A DNA stretch of 15,272 nucleotides from Candidatus Omnitrophota bacterium (GCA_016206755.1 JACQQZ010000122.1:1-15272), one strand, 5' to 3'. Numbered from the stretch's first letter, positions 1 through 7,423 are shown. Made by a program: numbers and translations. The notes: generated by a model not told the origin, from the letters alone.

Positions 1-1435
1 CGAGCAGCGCACGGGCGACTGCGATGGAGATGGTGTCGCCGAATTCGAAGAAGAATTTTCCGATGATGCCGGACATGAAAGCCACCGGCATAAAAATGGC
101 GATGATGGCCAAAGTGGCCGCCGTGGCCGCCGGCGTGATTTGCCACGCCCCCAAGCGCGCCGCTTCGACTTGTTCGATCCCGCGTTCGCGGAAGCGCACA
201 ATGTTCTCCAGGACCATGATGGCGTCGTCGACCACAATGCCGATGGCCAGTGAAAGTCCCAAAAGGGTAAAGGTGTTGAGCGTAAACCCGAAGAATTTTA
301 AAACGACGAACGTGCCCAGGATGGAAGTCGGAATTGCCAAGAGGATGTTAAAAGTCGCGCTCCATGATCCAAGAAAGAACCAGCAGACCAGGGAGGTCTG
401 AAGGCCCGAGAGAAGAAGCGTAAAGTTGAGCTCTCGGATCGATTCTTCGATGAATTTTGTGCGGTTGAAATTGACACCCAGCGTGATTCCTTTGGGGAGG
501 GTCTTTTTGACTTCTTCCAGCCGTTCGAGCACGCGATGGGCAACGGCAACTTCGTTTGCCCCGCGCTGTTTTCGGATGCCCATTCCGACTGCCGTTTTTC
601 CCATGACGCGCGACATGCGCCGGACATCGGCCAATCCATCCTCCACCGCCGCAACGTCTGACAGATAAATCGGTTTGTACACCGCTTCGTTTCCGCGGCG
701 CGCGATCACCAGCTTGCCGAATTCTTCGACGGAAAGGGCTTCTCCCAATGCCCGGACGTTGTATTCTTTTTGGGGGGTTTCGATGCGCCCGGCCGGCAGC
801 TCCGAATGCTCCCGTTGAATGGCGTCGATCACGTCTTGAACCGTCATCTGATAGGCCGCCAGCTTTTCTGCGTCCACCCAGACGCGAAGGTTGCGCTCAA
901 GAAATCCGCCCAGGAAGACTTCCCCCACGCCGCTGACCGTCTGGAATTTGTCCTTCAGATGGTCTTGAACGTACCCCATCAAGTCGCGCAGCGGAACTTC
1001 ACCGGAAACTCCAATCCACATAATCGGCTGGTCTTGAGGGTTGACCTTGATGATGACCGGCGGGTCCAATTCGCGGGGCAAGCGCAATTGAGCTTGGGCG
1101 ATCTTGGTCTGGACTTCCTGCAGGGCAACGTCAATGTCCCGCTCGAGGTCGAACTCGATCGTAATGGTGGCCGATCCTTGACGGGCCGAAGAAGAGATGT
1201 CTCGGATGCCTTGGATGCTGGTGATGGCGTCTTCGGCAATGTCCACCACGTCGGTTTCCATGACTTCAGGCGCCGCGCCTTCCAGCGTCAGTTGAACGGT
1301 GATGACAGGAAAGTCGACGTCCGGCATTTGACTCACACCCATCCCTTTGAAGCTGATGATGCCGAACAGAATCATGGCGGACATCAACATCCAGGAAAAG
1401 ACCGGTTTTTTGATCGAAATATCGGAAAGACTCAT
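1..1435 (-). CDS. RND-family efflux pump, inner-membrane subunit (HAE1/AcrB-like), C-terminal half outside the window
   Basis: An inner-membrane proton-driven exporter subunit of the AcrB type. The frame is open from the ATG at 1435 to the left edge, giving 478 codons, a little under half of the usual ~1,040 residues. Visible in order: the N-terminal cytoplasmic stretch MSLSDISIKKPVFSWMLM and first membrane helix; a periplasmic porter region (for example SARQGSATITIEFD and FDLERDIDVALQEVQTKIAQ); then membrane helices beginning near FIEESIRELNFTLLLSGLQT. The helix GIVVDDAIMVLENI carries the paired aspartates used for proton relay in RND pumps. Its ATG overlaps the stop of the TolC-like gene by four bases (ATGA), so translation is probably coupled; GGGGA upstream may act as a weak ribosome binding site. 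Substrate is unknown. No membrane-fusion protein gene lies between regulator, outer-membrane factor and pump; it may lie beyond the left edge. The family call is firm; drug versus other substrate is not decidable. Confidence 0.93.
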   Translation of the reverse strand, partial: MSLSDISIKKPVFSWMLMSAMILFGIISFKGMGVSQMPDVDFPVITVQLTLEGAAPEVMETDVVDIAEDAITSIQGIRDISSSARQGSATITIEFDLERDIDVALQEVQTKIAQAQLRLPRELDPPVIIKVNPQDQPIMWIGVSGEVPLRDLMGYVQDHLKDKFQTVSGVGEVFLGGFLERNLRVWVDAEKLAAYQMTVQDVIDAIQREHSELPAGRIETPQKEYNVRALGEALSVEEFGKLVIARRGNEAVYKPIYLSDVAAVEDGLADVRRMSRVMGKTAVGMGIRKQRGANEVAVAHRVLERLEEVKKTLPKGITLGVNFNRTKFIEESIRELNFTLLLSGLQTSLVCWFFLGSWSATFNILLAIPTSILGTFVVLKFFGFTLNTFTLLGLSLAIGIVVDDAIMVLENIVRFRERGIEQVEAARLGAWQITPAATAATLAIIAIFMPVAFMSGIIGKFFFEFGDTISIAVARALL

Positions 1436-2703
1436 TTTGTTTCCCCGGCGGCAATTTTGAGCTGCCAGCACAGGCGCTTGGTTTCATGCAAGGCGTTGAC
1501 TTGATCCCGGCGGATGCCCTCCAATTCTTCGAGCGATTGCAGGACATCCAGATTGTTGACCAGATTTCTGCGATAGTCTTCCATTTGGAACCGGTAATTT
1601 TCATCGGCCGCATTGAGCGCGCGCCCAAGGGCGTTGCTCCGGGCCATCCCGGCTTCATACTGCGCGTAGGCGTCCCGGATTTCTAAGGTGGCTTTGCGTC
1701 GAGCTTCGGAGAGCCGAAGCTCCGATTGCCGGATGCGGGAAGAGGCCTGACGCATTGCGCCAACGGTCTCCGTGCCTTCGAAAATGGGCACTTCCACTTT
1801 CAGCGTCACGTCCCAGCTCACATCCTTTGAGACTCCCACGCGCTCCGTGTAATAATTTCCTTCCAAATCCACGTTGGGAAAGAAATCCGAGCGAACGACC
1901 GCCTTTTCCATCCTGGACACTTCGACCGATTCTTCCACGGCGCGCACATCCGGCCGTTGAGAAGTCCGGACCAGATACGATTCCAGCGGCTCCAACGGCG
2001 CAAAAGAAGTTTCCGGGTCCGGTTGAATTCGCAAGCCGGCCTGTCCGGTGAGAAATTCCAGCAATTGCCGCGTGACCACCACGCGGCTGCGGACCGTTTC
2101 CATGTCTGCTGCGATCCGCAAACGCCGCGCGTCTGTGCTGACCACTTCGCTGGACCGAGACCGTCCCAGCTGCTCGCGATCCTGCAGTTCTTTCAAGCGC
2201 TCGACGATGGCCGCATGGATGCCTTCCAGTGCGAGAAGATCCTCCTGCTGCTCCAAAAGCAAGTAGTAGGCATTGGCGACGTCCAAGAGCAACAGGTGTT
2301 CGGCGCGTTCTTTCTCATATTCGCGTTGCCGGCCCAGCACCTTGGCGCCTTTTAACGCCGCCAGCTCTCGAAATCCCGTAAACAGCGGCTGGGTCAGCGT
2401 GAATTTTCTCTCAGGGACATGGCGCAGCGTAAAGGCGGATTGGCCGGCCCCATCTTGGCGTTTGTCCGAGGAATGAAAGCTGACGTGCGGAAGGACGCTG
2501 CCCAGCACGGTTGTAAATCGCGCCGCAGTTTCTTCGATGAATTCTTGTTGCAGGGCAACGGTTTCGCTCCGCTTGAGCGCCAAGGCGTAGCATTCCATCA
2601 ACGAGAGGGCTGGGCCGGCGGCGTCTGGGGCGCTCGCTTGGGCGCGTCCGGCGGAGGGGATTGCCAGAAGCAGCCCGGTCAGAAAAATTCTTAAAATTTT
2701 CAT
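1432..2703 (-). CDS. TolC-like outer membrane efflux protein (OEP family)
   Basis: The outer-membrane channel partner of the RND pump encoded just downstream. The 423-residue product starts with a signal peptide (MKILRIFLTGLLLAIPSAGRAQA) and then shows two copies of the outer-membrane efflux protein repeat: long heptad-rich helices (around RQREYEKERAEHLLLLDVANAYY and again around RLSEARRKATLEIRDAYAQYE) alternating with short strands such as FTLTQPLFTGF and LKVEVPIFEG. Length is typical for the family. The frame stays open upstream to 3003, but that part is the shadow of marR; the ATG at 2703 is chosen because it begins a proper signal peptide and overlaps the marR stop as ATGA. The same four-base overlap links its own stop to the pump start, so the three genes form one translationally coupled operon. 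There is no good Shine-Dalgarno before this ATG, which fits coupling. Confidence 0.92.
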   Translation of the reverse strand: MKILRIFLTGLLLAIPSAGRAQASAPDAAGPALSLMECYALALKRSETVALQQEFIEETAARFTTVLGSVLPHVSFHSSDKRQDGAGQSAFTLRHVPERKFTLTQPLFTGFRELAALKGAKVLGRQREYEKERAEHLLLLDVANAYYLLLEQQEDLLALEGIHAAIVERLKELQDREQLGRSRSSEVVSTDARRLRIAADMETVRSRVVVTRQLLEFLTGQAGLRIQPDPETSFAPLEPLESYLVRTSQRPDVRAVEESVEVSRMEKAVVRSDFFPNVDLEGNYYTERVGVSKDVSWDVTLKVEVPIFEGTETVGAMRQASSRIRQSELRLSEARRKATLEIRDAYAQYEAGMARSNALGRALNAADENYRFQMEDYRRNLVNNLDVLQSLEELEGIRRDQVNALHETKRLCWQLKIAAGETK

Positions 2704-3131
2704 TGAGAGACCGATTGGACTACTTTTTCCAGGATGGACAGGTATTCGGCGCGGTCTTTCGGGGAGATTGAGCCGAAGACTTGGGCGATGGCTTTGCGTT
2801 TTTGATCCCATACGTTGCGGATGATGCGCTGGCCTTTGGCGGTGATGTTGACTCGCACGATGCGCCGGTCTTTCCGGTCGCGCGTTCGCCGCGCCCAGCC
2901 CTGATGGATCATGCGGGTTGCCAGGCCGGTGGCTGCCGGCTTGGAAACGCCCAACTGCCTTGCCAGCTTGTTCATCGCGCATTCGTCTTGGCGCGATAAG
3001 CATTCCAGCGCCCAGAGCTGGGGCAGGGTCATCTTCCCCTGAGTCAGATGGCTGTGCTCGTAGCGGGCAATCCCCCGAACCAATCGAGGGAGAAGTCCCG
3101 TCATCCGCTGTGAAAATTGTTGGATGTCCAT
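2700..3131 (-). CDS. MarR-family transcriptional regulator of the efflux operon
   Basis: A 143-residue winged-helix DNA-binding protein, the usual MarR length. The recognition-helix region is around residues 51-75 (CAMNKLARQLGVSKPAATGL), followed by the wing with the classic MarR signature RDRKDRR...VNITAKG at about residues 84-100. N- and C-terminal helices (1-30 and 105-143) would form the dimer interface. It is the first gene of the marR-tolC-RND operon and its stop overlaps the next start. A perfect inverted repeat of MarR operator type lies six bases upstream of its ATG, so autorepression relieved by a ligand is the likely mode; this is inferred from family behaviour. There is no Shine-Dalgarno sequence before the ATG. 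Met-10 is an alternative start but would clip the first dimerisation helix. Confidence 0.9.
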   Translation of the reverse strand: MDIQQFSQRMTGLLPRLVRGIARYEHSHLTQGKMTLPQLWALECLSRQDECAMNKLARQLGVSKPAATGLATRMIHQGWARRTRDRKDRRIVRVNITAKGQRIIRNVWDQKRKAIAQVFGSISPKDRAEYLSILEKVVQSVSQ

Positions 3132-3136
3132 AGAAT

Positions 3137-3155
3137 TAGTTAATGCAATTAACTA
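3137..3155. promoter_or_regulatory. Putative MarR operator: perfect 8-3-8 inverted repeat upstream of marR
   Basis: On the plus strand the site reads TAGTTAAT-GCA-ATTAACTA, two perfectly complementary 8-base arms around three bases. It ends six bases before the marR start codon. MarR proteins bind AT-rich palindromes of this size at their own promoters, so binding here would block transcription or initiation. No convincing -35/-10 pair could be assigned with confidence around it. Confidence 0.7.
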
Positions 3156-3207
3156 TTTGCAGTGCTAATGGTATCACAAGGTCTTCAGAATGGGGAGAAT
3201 CAAAATT

Positions 3208-5025
3208 TTACAAAGAGAGGATGGGGCAGTAAGGCTTTATTTCTTCCCGGTGCCACCATGCCCCGTCGCGGGCGCGTTCCCCGGGCGTTGCGAACCGGTA
3301 ATCATACAGGGTGGCTCGAATGTAGCGCGGCGGCCCGCCCACGAAAGGATTCTTTTTAAGCAGCCCCGTCACCTCCGGCGATCCTTCGAGCAATCGCTGG
3401 GCCAAGCGCATGAACCAACGGTTGGCGCGGGCGTTGCTGAGCGCGGCAAACCACATTTGCCAGTCCAGCCGGGGTTGATGCGGGGCGACATAAGAGGGCG
3501 GATGTCTGACATCACCGGGCTTGTACTTGAACTCATAGGCGAGCCACTTGCGTCCATCGCGGCTGCCCTCGATGATGATTTCGGGCCGGCGCGTCGTCAT
3601 CACGGCAAACAGCCCGAAGCTGTTGACCAGGCGAAAAGGGGCCAGCCATCGGTACGATTGCACGAGAATCCCGGATTCGTCCATCGAGCGAAATTTCAGG
3701 GAAGGTGTGATGGACAGGAAGAGAATCATGATGGCCACCGGAATCGTGATGGCCGCCCGCCATCGGAAAGGACGAAGCGGTTCCGGCTTTTCGTTGCGGA
3801 GCAAGCGGCGGATCCAAGCCGGCCACACAGCGTCATCGAGCAAGAGAAGGCACAGGGCGATGGTCAGAATGTTGAAGAAGGCATAGTTTCCCGTGGCAAA
3901 GATGAAAATTTGGAAGAAGATCATGATGCCGCAGCCCCACACGCGCAGCCGGCGCGGGGCAAAAATCAGGAATGGGACCAGGAGCTCCACAATGAACATA
4001 AAGGCGGCGCAGAAAACGTGAAACCCGGTTGGCATCTGGTGAAAGTACCAGCTCAAGGGCGTAGGGAGCGGTTGGGTTTGATAATGGTAAGTCAAAGCGG
4101 TTAAATTCGCCCATGCGGAATCTCCGCTGGCCAGTTTGACCATGCCGGAACCGAACATCAGCCGGAAAAGCAGCCAGCGCAGCAGCCAGAGGATCGCCTG
4201 CGAAGGAGGCGTTTCCCGGGCGGGGGGAGCCGGAGTCCATCGAAGCGGGCAGAAAAATATGGCCAGAAAACCGGTCTCAAGCAGCAGGATGTCCCATTGA
4301 AACGACAGGAATTCTTGGCCGGCGATGGTCAGGGAGAGATAGCAAATCCACAGTCCGATCAGCGCCGGAAGCTGCGCCAGACCGATGATGAGGGCGGCCG
4401 ACAGAGCAATCCCGGCCAAGCACACAAAAGTCAACGCCGGGTCGGACGCGTTGAGCCAGAATAGAGTGGGAAAAAGATGGCGCGCCTGATCGCCGCCCAA
4501 TTGCCGCCCAGCGGCATCGAGCAGCTCTTGGACCGGAAGGATGCCGTTTTGTCCGATCAAGCCGTGAATTTGCGGCACAAGCGAAGCGAAGGCGATTAAA
4601 TAAATGCATCCGAGCATTCTTAAAAAAATCCACCGCGTCATTTGATGGCTGGCCGGCCCCACGTGGTTGCCCCAGAGCCATTGGGTGAGGGAAGAGAATT
4701 TCGTGCGATGCCGCGCAATGACGCGATAAGCCAATTCGAGGAAGAATTTGAGGCCCGGAACATGCCGGTACATCCACAGCATCCAGCGTTTTTCCGGGGC
4801 GTAGGCCAGAGTGCGCAAGACCGCCTCGGCCCCTTTTGAAACGCGGCCGCCCGGCTCGATGAGATGCACTGCGGCTTTGAATTGAGCCGCCGGGATGTCC
4901 GGAAACCGATGGGCGACTTCCTGATAGGGAGCGTAGTCCACCCGGTCTCCCGTAGAGAGCTGCCAGTGGCTGATCCAGCGCCGGCAAAATCCGCAATCGC
5001 CGTCGTAGACATGGAGAGGTTTCAT
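3208..5025 (-). CDS. DCC-type thioredoxin-like domain fused to lipase maturation factor-like membrane protein
   Basis: A 605-residue fusion. Residues 1-105 are a DCC (DUF393) domain of the thiol-disulfide oxidoreductase-like group: YDGDCGFCRRW at 7-17 holds the CxxC pair (Cys11, Cys14). Residues 115-600 match the lipase maturation factor family. Hydrophobic segments lie near 136-157, 197-235, 245-260, 280-295, 335-356, 363-398 and 424-441. The family-typical stretch LTYHYQTQPLPTPLSWY is at 311-327, and the soluble C-terminal part contains FGLFAVMTTRRPEIIIEGS and RATLYDYRF. In animals LMF1 helps lipases fold in the endoplasmic reticulum; the bacterial role is not established. A redox domain beside it would suit oxidative folding of exported enzymes, which is inference. 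The gene stands alone, divergent from the ABC operon, with a near-consensus promoter ending about 14 bases before its ATG and no clear Shine-Dalgarno sequence. Confidence 0.88.
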   Translation of the reverse strand: MKPLHVYDGDCGFCRRWISHWQLSTGDRVDYAPYQEVAHRFPDIPAAQFKAAVHLIEPGGRVSKGAEAVLRTLAYAPEKRWMLWMYRHVPGLKFFLELAYRVIARHRTKFSSLTQWLWGNHVGPASHQMTRWIFLRMLGCIYLIAFASLVPQIHGLIGQNGILPVQELLDAAGRQLGGDQARHLFPTLFWLNASDPALTFVCLAGIALSAALIIGLAQLPALIGLWICYLSLTIAGQEFLSFQWDILLLETGFLAIFFCPLRWTPAPPARETPPSQAILWLLRWLLFRLMFGSGMVKLASGDSAWANLTALTYHYQTQPLPTPLSWYFHQMPTGFHVFCAAFMFIVELLVPFLIFAPRRLRVWGCGIMIFFQIFIFATGNYAFFNILTIALCLLLLDDAVWPAWIRRLLRNEKPEPLRPFRWRAAITIPVAIMILFLSITPSLKFRSMDESGILVQSYRWLAPFRLVNSFGLFAVMTTRRPEIIIEGSRDGRKWLAYEFKYKPGDVRHPPSYVAPHQPRLDWQMWFAALSNARANRWFMRLAQRLLEGSPEVTGLLKKNPFVGGPPRYIRATLYDYRFATPGERARDGAWWHREEIKPYCPILSL

Positions 5026-5039
5026 CTTGTTTATCCCAT

Positions 5040-5069
5040 GTTATAGTATCAAAATACGGAGTCCGTCAA
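5040..5069 (-). promoter_or_regulatory. Sigma70-type promoter for the DCC-LMF gene, near-leaderless
   Basis: On the minus strand TTGACG (5064-5069, five of six consensus bases) is followed after 18 bases by TATAAC (5040-5045, five of six). Transcription would start near 5033, leaving a leader of only about eight bases before the ATG at 5025. The -35 box reaches to within two bases of the start codon of the divergent ABC ATPase gene. Confidence 0.65.
5042..5061 (+). promoter_or_regulatory. Possible -10 element and Shine-Dalgarno for the ABC transporter operon
   Basis: TATAGT at 5042-5047 could be the -10 box for the plus-strand ABC operon; only a poor -35 is found at the right distance. GGAG at 5058-5061, nine bases before the ATG at 5071, is a plausible ribosome binding site. 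This site overlaps the minus-strand promoter of the DCC-LMF gene, so the two divergent genes may compete for or share control. Confidence 0.4.
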
Positions 5070-5070
5070 T

Positions 5071-5892
5071 ATGCCGATCATTGAAGTCGAGCATCTCATC
5101 AAGCGCTACAGCGGTACCGTTTCCGGGAGTGCCGGGTTCACGGCGGTGGATGACCTCTCGTTTTCCGTGGAGCCCGGAGAGCTGTTTGGTTTTTTAGGCC
5201 CAAACGGGGCAGGCAAGACCACCACCATCAGCGTGCTCTGCACCTTGCTGGCTCCGACCGGCGGTTCGGCGCAGGTGGCCGGTTTTGATTGCGTGCGTGA
5301 GTCTCGCCAGGTTCGCGAGCAAATCGGCATCATCTTTCAAGACCCGTCGCTCGATGAGCGATTGACCGCTTGGGAAAACCTCCGGTTTCACGCCATGATT
5401 TACCACATCCCGCCCAGGGAGCGCCGGACGCGCATCGAGTCCGTGCTGGAAATGGTGGATTTAGCGGACCGGCGCAACTCCATCGTTAAGAAATTCTCCG
5501 GCGGCATGAAGCGGCGCCTGGAAATTGCGCGGGGCTTGCTCCATCGCCCGAAGGTTCTTTTCTTGGATGAGCCGACGATCGGCCTCGACCCTCAAACGCG
5601 CCGCAAGATGTGGGAATTCGTTCATTCTTTGCGCAGCAACCATCAGATCACGCTGTTTCTCACGACGCACTACATGGAGGAAGCCGAGGCGTGCGACCGC
5701 GTTCTGATCATTGATCACGGCAAGTTGGTGGCGCTGGGCGCGCCGCAGGAATTGAAGGCGAGATATTCAAGTCCCGAAGCGACCCTCGAAGATATTTTCA
5801 TCCAGTTGACAGGCCACGAGATCCGCGAAGAGCCCGCGGGGAGCCGGGACGTGACGCGCACCCTCCGGCGTTGGTCGAGGAATCTGAGATGA
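5071..5892 (+). CDS. ABC transporter ATP-binding protein (DrrA-type, ABC-2 exporter)
   Basis: The cytoplasmic ATPase of a two-gene ABC exporter. The 273-residue product shows every canonical element: Walker A GPNGAGKTT at 43-51, Q-loop glutamine 90 in IIFQDPSLDERLTAWENL, ABC signature FSGGMKRRLEIARG at 142-155, Walker B VLFLDEP at 162-168 with the D-loop GLD after it, and the switch histidine 200 in LTTHYMEEAE. The pattern, including the post-ATPase extension to about 310 residues in relatives, is that of the daunorubicin-resistance/NodI subgroup that exports drugs, lipids or polysaccharides. The permease follows 52 bases downstream, so they are almost certainly co-transcribed. Substrate cannot be read from the sequence. 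The start at 5071 has GGAG nine bases upstream. Confidence 0.95.
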   Translation: MPIIEVEHLIKRYSGTVSGSAGFTAVDDLSFSVEPGELFGFLGPNGAGKTTTISVLCTLLAPTGGSAQVAGFDCVRESRQVREQIGIIFQDPSLDERLTAWENLRFHAMIYHIPPRERRTRIESVLEMVDLADRRNSIVKKFSGGMKRRLEIARGLLHRPKVLFLDEPTIGLDPQTRRKMWEFVHSLRSNHQITLFLTTHYMEEAEACDRVLIIDHGKLVALGAPQELKARYSSPEATLEDIFIQLTGHEIREEPAGSRDVTRTLRRWSRNLR

Positions 5893-5932
5893 CCCCACCA
5901 CCTGCCGTCGGTCCGAAGGGCCGTCCAAGAGA

Positions 5933-5951
5933 TGTCCATCTCCGATGGACA
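5933..5951. repeat. Perfect inverted repeat covering the permease start codon
   Basis: TGTCCATC, three bases, then GATGGACA. The ATG at 5945 sits within the right arm, so in mRNA the start codon would be paired in a small hairpin between the two ABC genes. It could limit permease translation or be incidental. Confidence 0.5.
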
Positions 5952-6715
5952 AGACAGGCGGTCGGGTGATCGACATCGCGGCAATTCAGATGATTTGGCT
6001 GCGCGACCTGATCCGCTTCACCCGTGACCGCGCCCAAATTCTCGGGGCGATCGCCCGGCCGGTCCTTTGGCTGCTGATCATGGGATTCGGCCTGGGCTCC
6101 TCATTTGGGCGGGTGGGGGAGACCTCTTATCTGGAGTTCATTTTTCCGGGGATCATCGCCCTCAACCTTATCTTCGCCTCTTTTCTCTCCGCCATTTCGA
6201 TTATTTGGGACCGGGAATTCGGATTCCTCAAAGAGATTTTGGTCGCTCCCATTCCCCGGTTTTCCATTGCCGTGGGCAAGGCGGCCAGCGGATCGACCGT
6301 CTCGCTTCTGCATGGCTTGGTGGTGATGCTGTTTATTCCGCTGATCCATGTCCAGTTGACGCTGGGGCAGATTCTGTTGGCGTTGCCGTTGATGTATCTG
6401 ATGGCGTTTGTTTCGACCTCGCTGGGAATTCTGATTGCTTGCCGCATGACTTCATTCGAGGGATTTGGAACCATCGCCAATTTCGTGATCATGCCGCTGT
6501 TCCTGCTCAGCGGGGCCGTGTTTCCGTTGGACAATGCGCCGGTCTGGCTTAAAATAATTTCCCGGCTGAATCCTTTTACGTACGGCGTTGATCTGCTCAG
6601 AGGAGTTTTCAGCGGCGTGATGCATTATTCCGTTGCCCTGGATCTGTCGGTGCTGTTTTTTTGCGCAGCCGGATTCTTGGGCTTGGCTGTGATGGCATTC
6701 GAGAAGATGGATTAG
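5945..6715 (+). CDS. ABC-2 type permease, partner of the upstream ATPase
   Basis: The membrane subunit of the exporter, 256 residues with about six hydrophobic helices. The amphipathic start WLRDLIRFTRDRAQILG leads into helix one (PVLWLLIMGFGLG). The conserved ABC-2 region follows: an EFGFLKEILVAPIPRFSI coupling-helix-like segment, two middle helices, and the LLSGAVFPLDNAPVWLKIIS / LNPFTYGVDLLRG motif near 200-235, which is very typical of DrrB-like permeases. The ATG at 5945 lies in the right arm of a perfect 8-3-8 inverted repeat and has no Shine-Dalgarno sequence. The GTG at 5966 (Val-8) or ATG at 5990 are alternatives that keep all membrane helices. The frame is closed by a stop at 5885-5887, so no earlier start exists. 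Its stop is immediately followed by the 6716-6864 palindromic element. Confidence 0.9.
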   Translation: MDKTGGRVIDIAAIQMIWLRDLIRFTRDRAQILGAIARPVLWLLIMGFGLGSSFGRVGETSYLEFIFPGIIALNLIFASFLSAISIIWDREFGFLKEILVAPIPRFSIAVGKAASGSTVSLLHGLVVMLFIPLIHVQLTLGQILLALPLMYLMAFVSTSLGILIACRMTSFEGFGTIANFVIMPLFLLSGAVFPLDNAPVWLKIISRLNPFTYGVDLLRGVFSGVMHYSVALDLSVLFFCAAGFLGLAVMAFEKMD

Positions 6716-6864
6716 GCTACAAGAGCTTGAGGTTGCTCAGGCCGCTTGCCGGACCCAGCGAGTCCGGCTGCGCTATGCAGCGACCTTCTCTCGTCCCGCC
6801 TTCGGCGGGACACCGTGCCCGCTTCAGGTCGCTGAATGCCTGAGCAACCTCAAGCTCTTGTAGC
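6716..6864. repeat. 149-base palindromic intergenic element with 27-bp perfect outer stem and nested hairpins
   Basis: The arms 6716-6742 and 6838-6864 are perfect reverse complements over 27 bases. Inside are three further perfect inverted repeats: GCCGGAC/GTCCGGC (6748-6754 with 6762-6768), CAGCGACCT/AGGTCGCTG (6778-6786 with 6826-6834), and, within the latter, GTCCCGCC-TTC-GGCGGGAC (6793-6811). The whole would fold as a branched structure in RNA or a cruciform in DNA. It begins on the base after the permease stop codon and ends 19 bases before the yajQ start. There is no U-run after it, so it is not a standard intrinsic terminator, though it could block exonucleases or transcription. No protein is encoded and no clear target-site duplication flanks it, but a MITE-like or REP-like element is plausible. 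Confidence 0.85.
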
Positions 6865-6871
6865 TTTGATC

Positions 6872-6882
6872 GGAGGAAGAAG
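6872..6882 (+). promoter_or_regulatory. Strong Shine-Dalgarno deciding the yajQ start
   Basis: GGAGGAAGAAG directly precedes the ATG at 6884. It supports that start rather than the in-frame ATG at 6836, which would lie in the right arm of the palindromic element. Confidence 0.75.
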
Positions 6883-6883
6883 G

Positions 6884-7381
6884 ATGGCGCAGGATCATAG
6901 TTTTGACATCGTCTGCAAGGTGGACTTCCAGGAAGTCCGCAACGCCGTTCAGATGTCGCTCAAAGAGGCGACCCAGCGCTACGACTTTAAGGGGACGGCG
7001 GTCGAAATTGTTTTTGATGAGGAAAAGAAAGAGATCCGCCTGTTGGCCCAAGATGACGTGAAGCTCAGGAGTCTCTTTGACATTGTTTTTCAAAAGCTCC
7101 TCAAGAGGGGTGTGGCGGCAAAGGCGTTGCAGCTTGGAGCCGTTGAAAATAAGTCAAACGGCGACGCCGCGCAGGTCATTACGCTCCAGCAGGGAATTCC
7201 GCAGGACAAAGGGAAGGAAATCGTCAAGGCCATCAAGGATCTGAAGCTCAAGGTTCAAGCGGGCATTCACGATGATAAAGTCAAAGTCACCGCGCCGAAA
7301 ATTGACGATCTTCAATCCGTCATGGCGTCTCTGCGCACCAAAAACTTTGACGTTGCCATGCAGTTTGAAAACTACCGCTGA
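6884..7381 (+). CDS. yajQ: YajQ-family nucleotide-binding protein (UPF0234)
   Basis: A small cytoplasmic protein of 165 residues, close to the 163 of Escherichia coli YajQ. The start MAQDHSFDIVCKVDFQEV, the central TQRYDFKGT and EIRLLAQDD, the GIPQDKGKEIVKAIKDLKLKVQ stretch and the end FDVAMQFENYR are all hallmark family sequences; the fold is two ferredoxin-like domains. Homologues bind nucleotides, and in some bacteria cyclic di-GMP, but the role in this organism is unknown. The frame extends upstream to an ATG at 6836, but those 16 residues come from the palindromic element and the strong Shine-Dalgarno sequence at 6872 favours 6884. The GH43 gene follows closely, so co-transcription is possible. 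Confidence 0.96.
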   Translation: MAQDHSFDIVCKVDFQEVRNAVQMSLKEATQRYDFKGTAVEIVFDEEKKEIRLLAQDDVKLRSLFDIVFQKLLKRGVAAKALQLGAVENKSNGDAAQVITLQQGIPQDKGKEIVKAIKDLKLKVQAGIHDDKVKVTAPKIDDLQSVMASLRTKNFDVAMQFENYR

Positions 7382-7423
7382 CCAAAGATGAATTTTAGTT
7401 ATTGTCTGGACGACGGCGTCCTG

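Noticed and set aside
770..1504. 244-codon plus-strand open frame
   Set aside because: It is antisense to the RND pump gene, whose frame shows clear family motifs throughout; no sign of independent coding.
2704..3003. N-terminal extension of the TolC-like reading frame
   Set aside because: It lies wholly over marR in another frame, has no signal peptide, and the ATG at 2703 gives both a signal peptide and the ATGA overlap.
3132..3185. Sigma70 promoter for marR (TTGTGA with ATAGTT)
   Set aside because: The -35 is fair but no -10 with acceptable consensus lies at the right spacing.
3190..4104. 304-codon plus-strand open frame
   Set aside because: It is antisense to the DCC-LMF gene, with a composition-driven, charged, family-less translation; a shadow of the real gene.
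6793..6811. GC-rich hairpin as an intrinsic terminator of the ABC operon
   Set aside because: No U-run follows it and it is nested in a much larger palindrome, so a simple terminator call is not supported.
6716..6864. Insertion sequence
   Set aside because: Too short to encode a transposase and no convincing target-site duplication could be seen; kept as a palindromic repeat only.
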